Below the pieces are notes generated by a model. That model made no database searches, was not told the origin of the DNA, and was given only the letters and a program-made list of their open reading frames with translations. This document shows, piece by piece, positions 1 through 5,899 of a stretch of DNA of 8,257 nucleotides. The stretch spans positions 1-8,257 of the forward strand of contig JAITSD010000076.1 in assembly GCA_031288055.1 (NCBI GenBank), written 5' to 3'. The stretch is from Candidatus Opitulatrix roisinitermitis. GTDB taxonomy: Bacteria; Actinomycetota; Actinomycetes; Actinomycetales; Bifidobacteriaceae. Within the stretch, counting starts at the first letter, position 1. Every line of letters begins with the position of its first letter. The position numbers were made by a program, and so were the translations under genes.

Positions 1-48
1 AAAATTCTTAAATTATTTAATAAATTTATAAGTTGTTTTAGTTAAACT

Positions 49-89
49 TATCCAAATTCTTTAAAAAGTATCCAAATTCTTTAAAAAGT
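49..89. repeat. 20-bp tandem duplication upstream of the first gene
   Basis: The unit TATCCAAATTCTTTAAAAAG occurs at 49-68 and again at 69-88 without a mismatch, and the next base also matches, so the period is exactly 20. A weaker partial match to the middle of the unit (AAATTCTTA) is at 2-10. The second copy ends just before the -10 candidates of the first gene, and each copy carries a TTTAAA that could act as a poor -35 element. The perfect identity suggests a recent slippage event. A regulator-binding direct repeat is possible, but nothing else supports one. Confidence 0.9.
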
Positions 90-107
90 TATATAATATT
101 GTAAAAT
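80..107 (+). promoter_or_regulatory. Candidate promoter of the small-membrane-protein/lipid-kinase/lnt unit
   Basis: Two -10 candidates are visible. TATAAT at 92-97 is a consensus hexamer and would start transcription about 10 bases before the ATG. TAAAAT at 102-107 is followed by seven bases and then the ATG at 115, so transcription from it would start at or next to the start codon, giving a leaderless message. TTTAAA at 80-85 lies 16 bases before the second box and matches four of six -35 consensus positions. No Shine-Dalgarno is present before the ATG, which fits a leaderless or near-leaderless transcript. Any such box is weak evidence in DNA this AT-rich. Confidence 0.5.
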
Positions 108-114
108 ATATAGT

Positions 115-429
115 ATGATAATTATTATAAAAAGTTTATTCATTTTATTAGGTTTAATTTGCCTTGTTTTAGGAACTGTAAAACTTGTTAAAGCTATTAA
201 AAACTTATTTAAGAATTTTGCTAACAATTTTGCTAAATTTAATTTTGACTTTGGACAAAACGATAACTTAGAGGGTAATTTGAATATAGTTAATAATATT
301 GACTATGAATTGGCCGTTGACAAAAATTTTAAAGATATTTTAAAATCATATATAAATGTTAAAAAATTTAAGCGAAATAAAGTAAAACTTCGTCAAAAAC
401 GCTTAGCTGAAATCTATACTAAGTGGTAA
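115..429 (+). CDS. Small single-span membrane protein, possibly a divergent TatA-like protein
   Basis: This 104-residue protein is not firmly recognised. Residues 2-21 form a hydrophobic membrane helix right at the N-terminus. They are followed by a short L-G turn (19-20) and a Lys-rich helix with amphipathic character (about 22-42). The remainder is polar, and the last 25 residues are strongly basic. A short N-terminal helix, a glycine hinge and then G-x-x-K-L leading into an amphipathic helix is the plan of TatA/TatE, where the hinge is usually F-G and is followed by K-K-L-P; the phenylalanine and proline are missing here. In many Actinobacteria tatA-tatC lie just upstream of a lipid kinase gene, as this gene does, but no tatC is seen. 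The gene ends three bases before the lipid kinase start, so co-translation is likely. The start is supported by the promoter placement, not by a ribosome site. I am confident it is a gene; the TatA relation is a tentative inference. Confidence 0.65.
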   Translation: MIIIIKSLFILLGLICLVLGTVKLVKAIKNLFKNFANNFAKFNFDFGQNDNLEGNLNIVNNIDYELAVDKNFKDILKSYINVKKFKRNKVKLRQKRLAEIYTKW

Positions 430-432
430 AAT

Positions 433-1410
433 ATGAAAGAAATAGGTATTATAGTAAATCCCCTGGCAAATAGGGGACAAGCAGTAGTTTATGCTAGAAC
501 TGTTATTAAAATATTTAATGAAGTATTGAGTGATAAAGGTTATGACATTTTAGATTTAACAGGCCAAACTTATGAACACTCACAATCATTGGGTAAAAAG
601 GCTATTGATAGAGGTTTAGTGGCTTTAATTGTTATAGGTGGTGATGGTATGGTTTCTATGGGAGTTAATTTATTAGTTGGTAAAAATGTGCCTTTAGGAA
701 TAGTGCCAGCTGGTTCTGGAAATGATTTTGTAAGATCTTTACAAGTGCCTATAAATCAACCCGAAATAGTTGCCAGAGGTTTAGCCGCCGGTATTTTAAA
801 AAAATCATATTATTCAATTGATATTGGCGAAGTTAAATCGCTAGATAAAACTAAGTCAATTAAAAATAGGTATTTTGTGTCAATATTATGTGGTGGAGTG
901 GATGCAGCTATTAGTAATATGGCTAATATTTCACCAATACCATCAGCGGCTATGAGGTATTTATCAGCTTCATTTTGGCAATTGGTTAATTTGCCTCATT
1001 ATGGTTATAAATTAACTATTAATAATCAAGCAATTGATAAACCCCTAGAGCTTTTAGCTATTTGCAACACATCTTATTATGGAAATGGTATAAAAATTTG
1101 TAAAGAGGCAGATCCAACGGATGGTTTTTTTAATATTATGTACTCCTCTGGTATTTCAGCTTTTAAAGCTGTATATATTTTTATAAAAGCTATGTTGGGT
1201 ATAAGTGTAAGTCATAAAACTGTTACTAGAATAAAGGCTAATAAATTAGTTATAGAATCTGGTGGCACCGGCCAAACTCCGCCCATTATACAAGCTGATG
1301 GTGAAGCAGTGGGTCAAACACCTTTAGAGATAAAATTAATCCCTAAGGCTTTAGATATCATTGTTCCGCCTAAGGTTTTAACAAAATTAAATAGTCAATG
1401 TTCCTACTAG
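433..1410 (+). CDS. Diacylglycerol kinase family lipid kinase (DagK/YegS/BmrU type)
   Basis: This soluble lipid kinase of 325 residues, near the usual 300 for the family, is expected to phosphorylate diacylglycerol or a related lipid at the inner membrane face. The N-terminal catalytic domain starts with the family's I-V-N-P strand (7-10). It carries the nucleotide-binding G-G-D-G-M at 69-73 and G-I-V-P-A-G-S-G-N-D-F at 89-99. The C-terminal beta-sandwich has the conserved D-G-F-F region at 230-233 and D-G-E at 289-291. Asp71, Asp98 and Glu291 line up with the acidic residues described as catalytic in Staphylococcus aureus DgkB (from memory). The start lies three bases after the previous stop without a clear Shine-Dalgarno, and the end overlaps lnt by 13 bases, so translation is probably coupled on both sides. 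The family also includes sphingosine-kinase-like and polyketide-lipid kinases, so the substrate is not fixed. The phosphatidic acid formed would feed phospholipid synthesis. Confidence 0.93.
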   Translation: MKEIGIIVNPLANRGQAVVYARTVIKIFNEVLSDKGYDILDLTGQTYEHSQSLGKKAIDRGLVALIVIGGDGMVSMGVNLLVGKNVPLGIVPAGSGNDFVRSLQVPINQPEIVARGLAAGILKKSYYSIDIGEVKSLDKTKSIKNRYFVSILCGGVDAAISNMANISPIPSAAMRYLSASFWQLVNLPHYGYKLTINNQAIDKPLELLAICNTSYYGNGIKICKEADPTDGFFNIMYSSGISAFKAVYIFIKAMLGISVSHKTVTRIKANKLVIESGGTGQTPPIIQADGEAVGQTPLEIKLIPKALDIIVPPKVLTKLNSQCSY

Positions 1411-2957
1411 CTATAAATCTATTAGTTAGTGCATTTGGAGGACTGGCTTTATCAAGTTCTTTTCCAGATTTTAATATTTGGTTTTTAGCACCTTTATCAA
1501 TAGGGATTTTATACTTTGTTTTGAGAAATAAACAATGGTGGAAAAATAGCCTATTAGCTTTTGTTTTTGCATTTAGCTTTTTCATAGTTAATTTACAATT
1601 TATATCTATAGCATTAAATATGACGGGTTTGATTTGTTTAACTATATTTGAAGCTTTATATTTTGCTTTATTGGGTTTAATCTGGACCTATTTACAGAAG
1701 ATTTTCATAGTTAAACAAAATCGTTTTATAAACATAATTATTTTTAGTGCTTTATATGTGACAATTGAATATATTAGATCTAATTGGCCTTGGGGTGGTT
1801 TTTCTTGGGGATCGGTGGCTTATTCACAAACTTATTCGCCTCTTGGTAAATATAGTTTTTTTATAGGTCAATACGGTGTAATATTTATGGTAGTTGGTTT
1901 GGGTGTCTGTCTATATTTTTTAGCACAATTTATTATATCTTTAAGACTTATTAAAATTATAACCTTTAGTTGTTTTATTGGTCTTTTAGTTTTTATGGGA
2001 CAGTTGTTATTTTTATTTCAACCTACACAATTGAATAATAATTTAACATTTGCTGCGGTTCAGGGTAATATAAACTCTCATAAAATTGGTACGCAATATA
2101 CTTATAATAGTGATGAAACTTTCATAAATCAAATAGAAGCTACCGAAAAATTAATAAATAGTCCTAATTATAAAACTGAAGCTAATCATATACAAGTTAT
2201 TTTATGGCCTGAATCAGCTGTGGGTTTCGATCCACTTAATTCTAATAATACTAATAGTATGGCTCGTTTGCAAAATTTGGTTAATCAGGTTGGTAAACCC
2301 TTTATTGTAGGTAGTAATTTTTTAGCTAAACAAAATAATCAAACTAAACACTATAATAGTATGTTTTTAATTGAACCCGAATCTAAAGGCGTTAGTCAAA
2401 TATATAGTAAACAACATCTAGTTCCGTTTGGTGAATATATACCCCTTAGACATTTTTTTGAATTTATTGATAAGCAAAATACTGATAGAATAGCTGACTT
2501 TGATAGTTCGCCTAATTCGCTAAATATTAAATTGAATAAAGCTATTTTAGGCACTAGAATTTGTTTTGAGGTGGCTATACCTGAATTAATCAATCAGTCT
2601 GTTGAACAAGGGGCTAATATTTTATTTATACCATCGAATAATTCAAACTTTGGATTTTCTAGTCTAAGTGCCCAACAGCTACAAATAGATCAATTTAGAG
2701 CTATAGAGAATAAAAGATCAGTCATAACAGTTAATTTGTCAGGTATAAGTGGAGCAATATTGCCTGATGGGACTATAACTTATAAAACTTCTCTTTTTAC
2801 AACTGATTCATTTGTGGGTCAATTACCTTTAAATAACCAAATACCGCCACATTTATTTATAGATTGGTGGATTATAACAATTTGTTTTATTATAATAATG
2901 GCAGCCTTAGTTTATGCTATTTTTTTCAAAATAATTAAAAAGCAATTAAAAAAATAG
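1398..2957 (+). CDS. lnt: Apolipoprotein N-acyltransferase (Lnt)
   Basis: Lnt adds the third acyl chain, from a phospholipid, to the N-terminal diacylglyceryl-cysteine of lipoproteins on the outer face of the membrane. The 519-residue protein has about seven hydrophobic segments before residue 210, a nitrilase-like catalytic domain at about 216-475 and a final membrane helix at 488-510, the standard architecture. The catalytic triad is visible: Glu272 in W-P-E, Lys338 in Y-S-K-Q-H-L-V-P-F-G-E-Y and Cys389 in R-I-C-F-E, corresponding to E267, K335 and C387 of Escherichia coli Lnt. The conserved N-terminal-half segment G-F-S-W-G-S-V-A-Y-S-Q is at 134-144. The start lies inside the end of the lipid kinase gene and lacks a ribosome site, so coupling is likely. 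In Mycobacterium tuberculosis this activity is fused to the mannose-phosphate synthase (Ppm1); here they are separate genes 93 bases apart. Nothing suggests loss of function. Confidence 0.96.
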   Translation: MFLLAINLLVSAFGGLALSSSFPDFNIWFLAPLSIGILYFVLRNKQWWKNSLLAFVFAFSFFIVNLQFISIALNMTGLICLTIFEALYFALLGLIWTYLQKIFIVKQNRFINIIIFSALYVTIEYIRSNWPWGGFSWGSVAYSQTYSPLGKYSFFIGQYGVIFMVVGLGVCLYFLAQFIISLRLIKIITFSCFIGLLVFMGQLLFLFQPTQLNNNLTFAAVQGNINSHKIGTQYTYNSDETFINQIEATEKLINSPNYKTEANHIQVILWPESAVGFDPLNSNNTNSMARLQNLVNQVGKPFIVGSNFLAKQNNQTKHYNSMFLIEPESKGVSQIYSKQHLVPFGEYIPLRHFFEFIDKQNTDRIADFDSSPNSLNIKLNKAILGTRICFEVAIPELINQSVEQGANILFIPSNNSNFGFSSLSAQQLQIDQFRAIENKRSVITVNLSGISGAILPDGTITYKTSLFTTDSFVGQLPLNNQIPPHLFIDWWIITICFIIIMAALVYAIFFKIIKKQLKK

Positions 2958-3035
2958 TATTATTAATATTGTTTCAATTAGCACTTTAATAGTAAATATT
3001 GCGTTATTTTTATATCTATAAATTGATTTTAAATA

Positions 3036-3044
3036 TGATAAAAT
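3036..3044 (+). promoter_or_regulatory. Candidate extended -10 promoter of the mannose synthase/rbpA unit
   Basis: TG at 3036-3037, one base, then TAAAAT at 3039-3044 makes an extended -10 element (TGnTAnnnT), the form preferred by mycobacterial housekeeping polymerase. Six bases separate it from the ATG at 3051, so the first transcribed base would be the A of the start codon. There is no usable Shine-Dalgarno and no convincing -35. The TAAAATATA stretch is shared with the region before the gene at 115. The rest of the 93-base gap after lnt (2958-3050) shows no stable terminator hairpin, so read-through from lnt may add expression. Confidence 0.55.
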
Positions 3045-3050
3045 ATAGGT

Positions 3051-3809
3051 ATGGAAAAAAAGCTTATTGTGTTTCCAACCTATAATGAAGCTGAATCTTT
3101 ACCAGTTATTTATCAGAAAATAGTAAAATATATTGATAAAAATACAACAATTTTAATAGTTGATGACAACAGTCCTGATGGCACAGGTGAAATAGCTGAT
3201 GAAATAGCTAAAAAAGATAAAAAAGTGGTTGTTTTACATCGTCAAGTAAAAAACGGCTTAGGAGCAGCTTATGTTGAAGCTTTTAAGTGGGGAATAGCTA
3301 ACGGTTATGATTTACTTATTCAAATGGATGTGGATGGATCTCATAGACCAGAAGATTTGCCAAAATTGTTAGATATTATTGAATCAGACTCAAGTGTTGA
3401 TTTAGTTATAGGTAGTCGCTGGGTTAAAGGTGGACAAACAGTTAATTGGCCAAAAATTAGAATTATACTTTCTAAAACAGGCTCTTTATGGTCTAGATTT
3501 ATTATGGGGCTAGATGTAAATGATGTTACAGCTGGCTTTAGAGTTTACCGTCGGCGAGTTTTTGATAAATATATTAATTTAGATAAGATTGATACTAAAG
3601 GTTTTGTTTTTCAAGTTGATAATACAGCTAAATTAGCTTATAGGGGTGGTAAAATAATTGAAGTACCTATAATATTTGTGGAAAGACAATTAGGTGAATC
3701 TAAAATGGATAATAGTATTATAATAGAAGCTTTATTAAATACTACTAAAACTGGCATAAAACATCGTTTAATTCAATTAAAACACGTATTTTACGGAAAG
3801 GAAAATTAA
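3051..3809 (+). CDS. ppm1: Polyprenol-phosphate mannose synthase (GT2 family, Ppm1/DPM1 type)
   Basis: This 252-residue cytosolic GT2 enzyme transfers mannose from GDP-mannose to polyprenyl phosphate, making the lipid-linked donor used by membrane mannosyltransferases. The GT-A fold starts with F-P-T-Y-N-E at 8-13, followed by V-D-D-N-S-P-D-G-T at 37-45. The metal-binding D-V-D at 93-95 lies in Q-M-D-V-D-G-S-H-R-P-E-D-L, a signature of this subfamily. Further family blocks are G-S-R-W at 121-124, N-W-P-K at 132-135, D-V-T-A-G-F-R at 158-164 and the C-terminal E-R-Q-L-G-E-S-K-M at 211-219. There is no C-terminal membrane domain, so it is the stand-alone form, as in Streptomyces and Corynebacterium, rather than the Lnt fusion of mycobacteria. 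Its stop is two bases before rbpA, and the GT-C glycosyltransferase at 4212 is a likely consumer of its product. The polyprenol and sugar are inferred from the family. Confidence 0.93.
   Translation: MEKKLIVFPTYNEAESLPVIYQKIVKYIDKNTTILIVDDNSPDGTGEIADEIAKKDKKVVVLHRQVKNGLGAAYVEAFKWGIANGYDLLIQMDVDGSHRPEDLPKLLDIIESDSSVDLVIGSRWVKGGQTVNWPKIRIILSKTGSLWSRFIMGLDVNDVTAGFRVYRRRVFDKYINLDKIDTKGFVFQVDNTAKLAYRGGKIIEVPIIFVERQLGESKMDNSIIIEALLNTTKTGIKHRLIQLKHVFYGKEN
3797..3802 (+). promoter_or_regulatory. Ribosome binding site of rbpA
   Basis: AAAGGA lies nine bases before the rbpA ATG, inside the last codons of the mannose synthase gene. It is one of only two good Shine-Dalgarno matches in the window, the other serving groES, and it supports the chosen rbpA start. 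It would allow rbpA to be translated more strongly than the SD-less gene upstream on the same message. Confidence 0.75.
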
Positions 3810-3811
3810 AA

Positions 3812-4159
3812 ATGGCTGATAATTCATTTAAAGGCTTAGCTATAGGCGGTAAATCGTTAGAAAGTGATGAAGCTATAAACTTTGCAGCTAGATTTGAAAT
3901 AGAGTATATTTGTTCTAATAAGCATATTACTATTTTACCGTTTTCGGCTGAAGCTGAGATACCACCTGAATGGGAATGTCGTTGCGGAAAAATAGCTTAT
4001 GTTAATGGTAATGTAACGCATACCAGTAAAAAGAAAAATAATCGCTCTAAAAGTCATTGGGAAATGTTAATTAGTCGTCGTTCGGAAGAAGAATTAGAAA
4101 ATAATCTTAGCCAAAGACTAAAAATGTTAACTAGTGGCAAAATTCATCGGGGGCTTTAA
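3812..4159 (+). CDS. rbpA: RNA polymerase-binding protein RbpA
   Basis: RbpA binds the principal sigma factor and RNA polymerase and stabilises the open promoter complex; it is known only from Actinobacteria. The 115 residues show the family layout: a flexible N-terminal tail (1-28), a core domain (about 29-68) with P-F-S-A-E-A-E-I-P-P-E-W-E-C, a basic linker (K-K-K and following, 73-80) and the sigma-interaction helices (81-106) with S-H-W-E-M-L-I-S-R-R-S-E-E-E-L. The core resembles the Streptomyces coelicolor protein and keeps cysteine and histidine candidates for zinc (Cys34, His38, Cys56, Cys58), which the mycobacterial protein lacks. The last pair is spaced C-x-C instead of the C-x-x-C I recall from Streptomyces. 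The gene follows the mannose synthase by two bases with a good Shine-Dalgarno and probably shares its promoter. Its presence fits the extended -10 boxes in the window, which RbpA-assisted polymerase would use. Confidence 0.96.
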   Translation: MADNSFKGLAIGGKSLESDEAINFAARFEIEYICSNKHITILPFSAEAEIPPEWECRCGKIAYVNGNVTHTSKKKNNRSKSHWEMLISRRSEEELENNLSQRLKMLTSGKIHRGL

Positions 4160-4175
4160 AAAGCTTATTTTTATA
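4153..4175 (+). terminator. Weak intrinsic-terminator-like hairpin after rbpA
   Basis: GCTT at 4153-4156 can pair with AAGC at 4161-4164 across a TAAA loop, and a T-rich run (4165-4175) follows. An alternative hairpin pairs TAAAAA (4157-4162) with TTTTTA (4168-4173). The stem is only four base pairs, so termination would be partial at best. The position, overlapping the rbpA stop and before a new promoter-like box, is what one would expect of a unit boundary. Confidence 0.3.
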
Positions 4176-4196
4176 GGCAGCATTTTAGAATGTATA

Positions 4197-4202
4197 TAAA
4201 AT
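4197..4202 (+). promoter_or_regulatory. Candidate -10 box of the GT-C glycosyltransferase gene
   Basis: TAAAAT lies nine bases before the ATG at 4212, similar in sequence and placement to the boxes before the genes at 115 and 3051, so transcription would start one or two bases before the start codon. An AAGG at 4203-4206, five bases from the ATG, could instead act as a short Shine-Dalgarno on a read-through message from rbpA. No clear -35 is present. Confidence 0.4.
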
Positions 4203-4211
4203 AAGGTATAT

Positions 4212-5549
4212 ATGAAATTAGCCGATAAGGGTTATTATGTCAGATTAAGTCATTTCATATATAGTAAGGTCTTTAGAGCCTATACTCTATGTTGCAATTA
4301 CCGATATAGAACTCTATGGATATTTTTTGCTTTAGTGCAGATTTATTTATATTTTGCTAATGAGCCATTAGGCTCAAACACTTATACAACTTCTGGTGAT
4401 TTAAAACTATACCATTTTTGGATAGACAGAGGCACACAATTTGGTATATGGCCTATTCTAAATGAGTCTAGTGTTTATCCGCCTTACGCTTTTATTCCTA
4501 TGCTATTAGCAGGTATATTTACTTATCAAAATTTATTTCTATTTAAATTAATTTGGTATATATTAATGATTATTCTTTGGGGCTTAGGTACACATTTTTT
4601 ATGGAAACAAGTTGATAAGCGGTCTGTTAGTAAAATATCTAATAATTTAACTGATATTTGTCGATTAGGCTATGGTGGGTGTTATTTTATACCCTTATTT
4701 ATGTTAGCATTAGGACCAGTTTTTACATCTCGTATAGATTGTGTAGCGGGTGCTTTGGGGCTTTTTGGGTTTATTAGTTTACAAAAAAACAAATCTATAG
4801 CTGCGGCTTGGTTTGTGGTTTCGGCATGGATAAAAGTTTTTGTGGGGGCTAATTTTACGCCTTTATTATTTGTTGCCAGACGGCATTTAATTAAAGTTAT
4901 TATTCCAGCTTTTATTGTGACATTAGGTGTTGTGGTAATAATTCCCTTCTGTCAAAGTCCCACAAATGTTATAAGTTTTCTAACCTACCAATCAGATCGA
5001 CATTTGCAAATAGAATCTATAGCTGCTACACCAGCTATGATATTAGAATTATTTACTGGAACTCATGATATTATGTATAATAATTCAATATCAACTAATG
5101 AAATAGTCTCCCCTATATGCAATTTAATATCATCAGTGTTAAATTATTTATTAATTGTAGCGGTGGGATTAGTTTTATATTTAATTTGGCAAGCTAAAAA
5201 AGTTGCTGAAACACAATTAGTTTTATATGGTGGATTAGGAATTATTTTAGCTTTAATTGTTTTTAACAAAGTCGGCTCACCACAATACTTTACAGCCTTA
5301 TTGCCTACACTAGCCTACGCTTTATCTTTACCTAATTTTACTAAGTGGTTAAAAATTTGTCTTTTATCTGGTTTTATTGCTATTTTTACACAATTAGTTT
5401 ATCCATTATCGTATGATTGGCTTATAAATTATGATAATTGGCATATCTTAGGTGTTTTAATTCTAACTTTAAGAAATATTTTAGTAGTTTGGCTATTTAT
5501 TGAAGTTATAATAAGCCTATATAAACTACCTAGACAGAAAACTGTTTAA
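4212..5549 (+). CDS. Polytopic GT-C glycosyltransferase, GT87-like, probably polyprenol-phosphate-mannose dependent
   Basis: This 445-residue protein has about ten to twelve hydrophobic segments between residues 34 and 436, after a basic cytosolic N-terminus. The first extracytoplasmic loop carries G-D-L-K-L-Y at 62-67, in which Asp63 is the likely catalytic acid of a GT-C enzyme. Other features fit the actinobacterial GT87/DUF2029 group: V-Y-P-P-Y at 88-92, S-R-I-D at 173-176, the W-I-K-V-F segment at 206-210, S-D-R-H-L-Q-I-E-S at 261-269 and G-S-P-Q-Y-F at 355-360. The family includes PimE of mycobacteria and uses polyprenol-phosphate sugars outside the membrane. The mannose synthase encoded at 3051 would supply such a donor. 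The acceptor (a phosphatidylinositol mannoside, lipoglycan, glycan or protein) cannot be read from the sequence. It appears to be its own transcription unit and ends in a 21-bp duplication facing groES. The fold call is fairly sure and the donor is inferred. Confidence 0.8.
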   Translation: MKLADKGYYVRLSHFIYSKVFRAYTLCCNYRYRTLWIFFALVQIYLYFANEPLGSNTYTTSGDLKLYHFWIDRGTQFGIWPILNESSVYPPYAFIPMLLAGIFTYQNLFLFKLIWYILMIILWGLGTHFLWKQVDKRSVSKISNNLTDICRLGYGGCYFIPLFMLALGPVFTSRIDCVAGALGLFGFISLQKNKSIAAAWFVVSAWIKVFVGANFTPLLFVARRHLIKVIIPAFIVTLGVVVIIPFCQSPTNVISFLTYQSDRHLQIESIAATPAMILELFTGTHDIMYNNSISTNEIVSPICNLISSVLNYLLIVAVGLVLYLIWQAKKVAETQLVLYGGLGIILALIVFNKVGSPQYFTALLPTLAYALSLPNFTKWLKICLLSGFIAIFTQLVYPLSYDWLINYDNWHILGVLILTLRNILVVWLFIEVIISLYKLPRQKTV

Positions 5550-5571
5550 ACTAGACAGAAAATTATTTAAA
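5530..5571. repeat. 21-bp tandem duplication at the convergent gene ends
   Basis: Positions 5530-5550 and 5551-5571 match at 19 of 21 bases; both begin CTAGACAGAAAA and end TTTAAA, differing at 5542/5563 and 5544/5565. The first copy encodes the last residues and stop of the GT-C gene. The second fills the gap and runs into the groES stop. Within copy 1, TAGACAG (5531-5537) can pair with CTGTTTA (5542-5548) around an AAAA loop. Removing the second copy would leave both genes intact with overlapping stop codons, so it was probably gained by slippage. Confidence 0.9.
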
Positions 5572-5581
5572 CTGTAGCTAG
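5551..5581. terminator. Possible stem between convergent stops
   Basis: CTAGACAG at 5551-5558 can pair with CTGT (5572-5575) and CTAG (5578-5581), with AG bulged between them and a 13-base loop. The stem spans the end of groES and the gap after the GT-C gene. A two-way terminator would be useful here, because the two genes converge with 17 bases between their stops. However, neither strand has a proper T run after the stem, so the call is weak. Confidence 0.25.
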
Positions 5582-5851
5582 AATTTCCTTAGCTGAAATA
5601 ATTAAATAATCATTTGACTGGTGTTTTATTTCTGTGCCAGCGTATTTTGAATAAATAACTCTATCCCCCACTTTTAGATTTAGGGGAGCTATTTTACCAT
5701 CATCTAAAGTTTTACCTGGCCCTACTGCCACAACTGTACCTTCTTGAGGTTTTTCTTTTGCTTCATCAGGTATTACAAAACCAGTTGTGACCTCTTTTTT
5801 GTCTTCACCGACTTCAATAACAACTCTATCCTCTAATGGTTTAATATTCAT
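5567..5851 (-). CDS. groES: Co-chaperonin GroES (Hsp10)
   Basis: GroES forms the heptameric lid of the GroEL folding chamber in the cytosol. The 94-residue protein is of normal length and starts with the typical N-I-K-P-L-E-D-R. The mobile loop (about 16-31) carries G-F-V-I-P-D, whose hydrophobic residues (L-V-I in mycobacteria, F-V-I here) contact GroEL. E-K-P-Q-E-G-T-V-V-A-V-G-P-G at 33-46 and Y-S-K-Y-A-G-T-E-I-K at 67-76 are hallmark blocks. It has the best Shine-Dalgarno in the window and its own promoter inside ispH, consistent with strong expression. No groEL follows: the next gene converges on it, so the partner must be encoded elsewhere. No CIRCE or HAIR heat-shock operator is visible in the 49 bases upstream. 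The start is well fixed by the ribosome site. Nothing suggests degeneration. Confidence 0.97.
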   Translation of the reverse strand: MNIKPLEDRVVIEVGEDKKEVTTGFVIPDEAKEKPQEGTVVAVGPGKTLDDGKIAPLNLKVGDRVIYSKYAGTEIKHQSNDYLIISAKEILATV

Positions 5852-5856
5852 AAAAA

Positions 5857-5865
5857 TCTCCTTTT
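5857..5865 (-). promoter_or_regulatory. Strong ribosome binding site of groES
   Basis: Read on the minus strand, AAAAGGAGA contains AGGAG six bases before the groES ATG, a near-ideal Shine-Dalgarno. Most other genes in the window lack one, so this mark fits a highly translated chaperone and fixes its start. Confidence 0.85.
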
Positions 5866-5899
5866 ATATTCTTTGGACTTTAAAAATGTTCCTATTAAT

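Noticed and set aside
1..114. Search for a gene or RNA at the left edge
   Set aside because: Only AT-rich DNA, the tandem duplication and the promoter are visible; no coding frame or RNA fold can be supported.
1370..1585. Minus-strand open frame of 71 codons
   Set aside because: It lies opposite the lnt start and the lipid kinase end, both well supported by family motifs; no ribosome site or recognisable domain.
2396..2593. Minus-strand open frame of 65 codons
   Set aside because: It is antisense to the catalytic part of lnt and shows no independent coding signal.
2978..2986. TTAGCACTT, resembling half of a CIRCE heat-shock operator
   Set aside because: The matching inverted half at the required nine-base spacing is absent, and the adjacent gene is not a chaperone.
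2958..3050. Possible terminator between lnt and the mannose synthase gene
   Set aside because: The inverted stretches are short and AT-only, without a stable stem followed by a T run.
4361..4376. Perfect 6-bp hairpin TGAGCC-ATTA-GGCTCA
   Set aside because: It is inside the coding region of the GT-C gene with no T run, and one such short stem is expected by chance in 8 kb.
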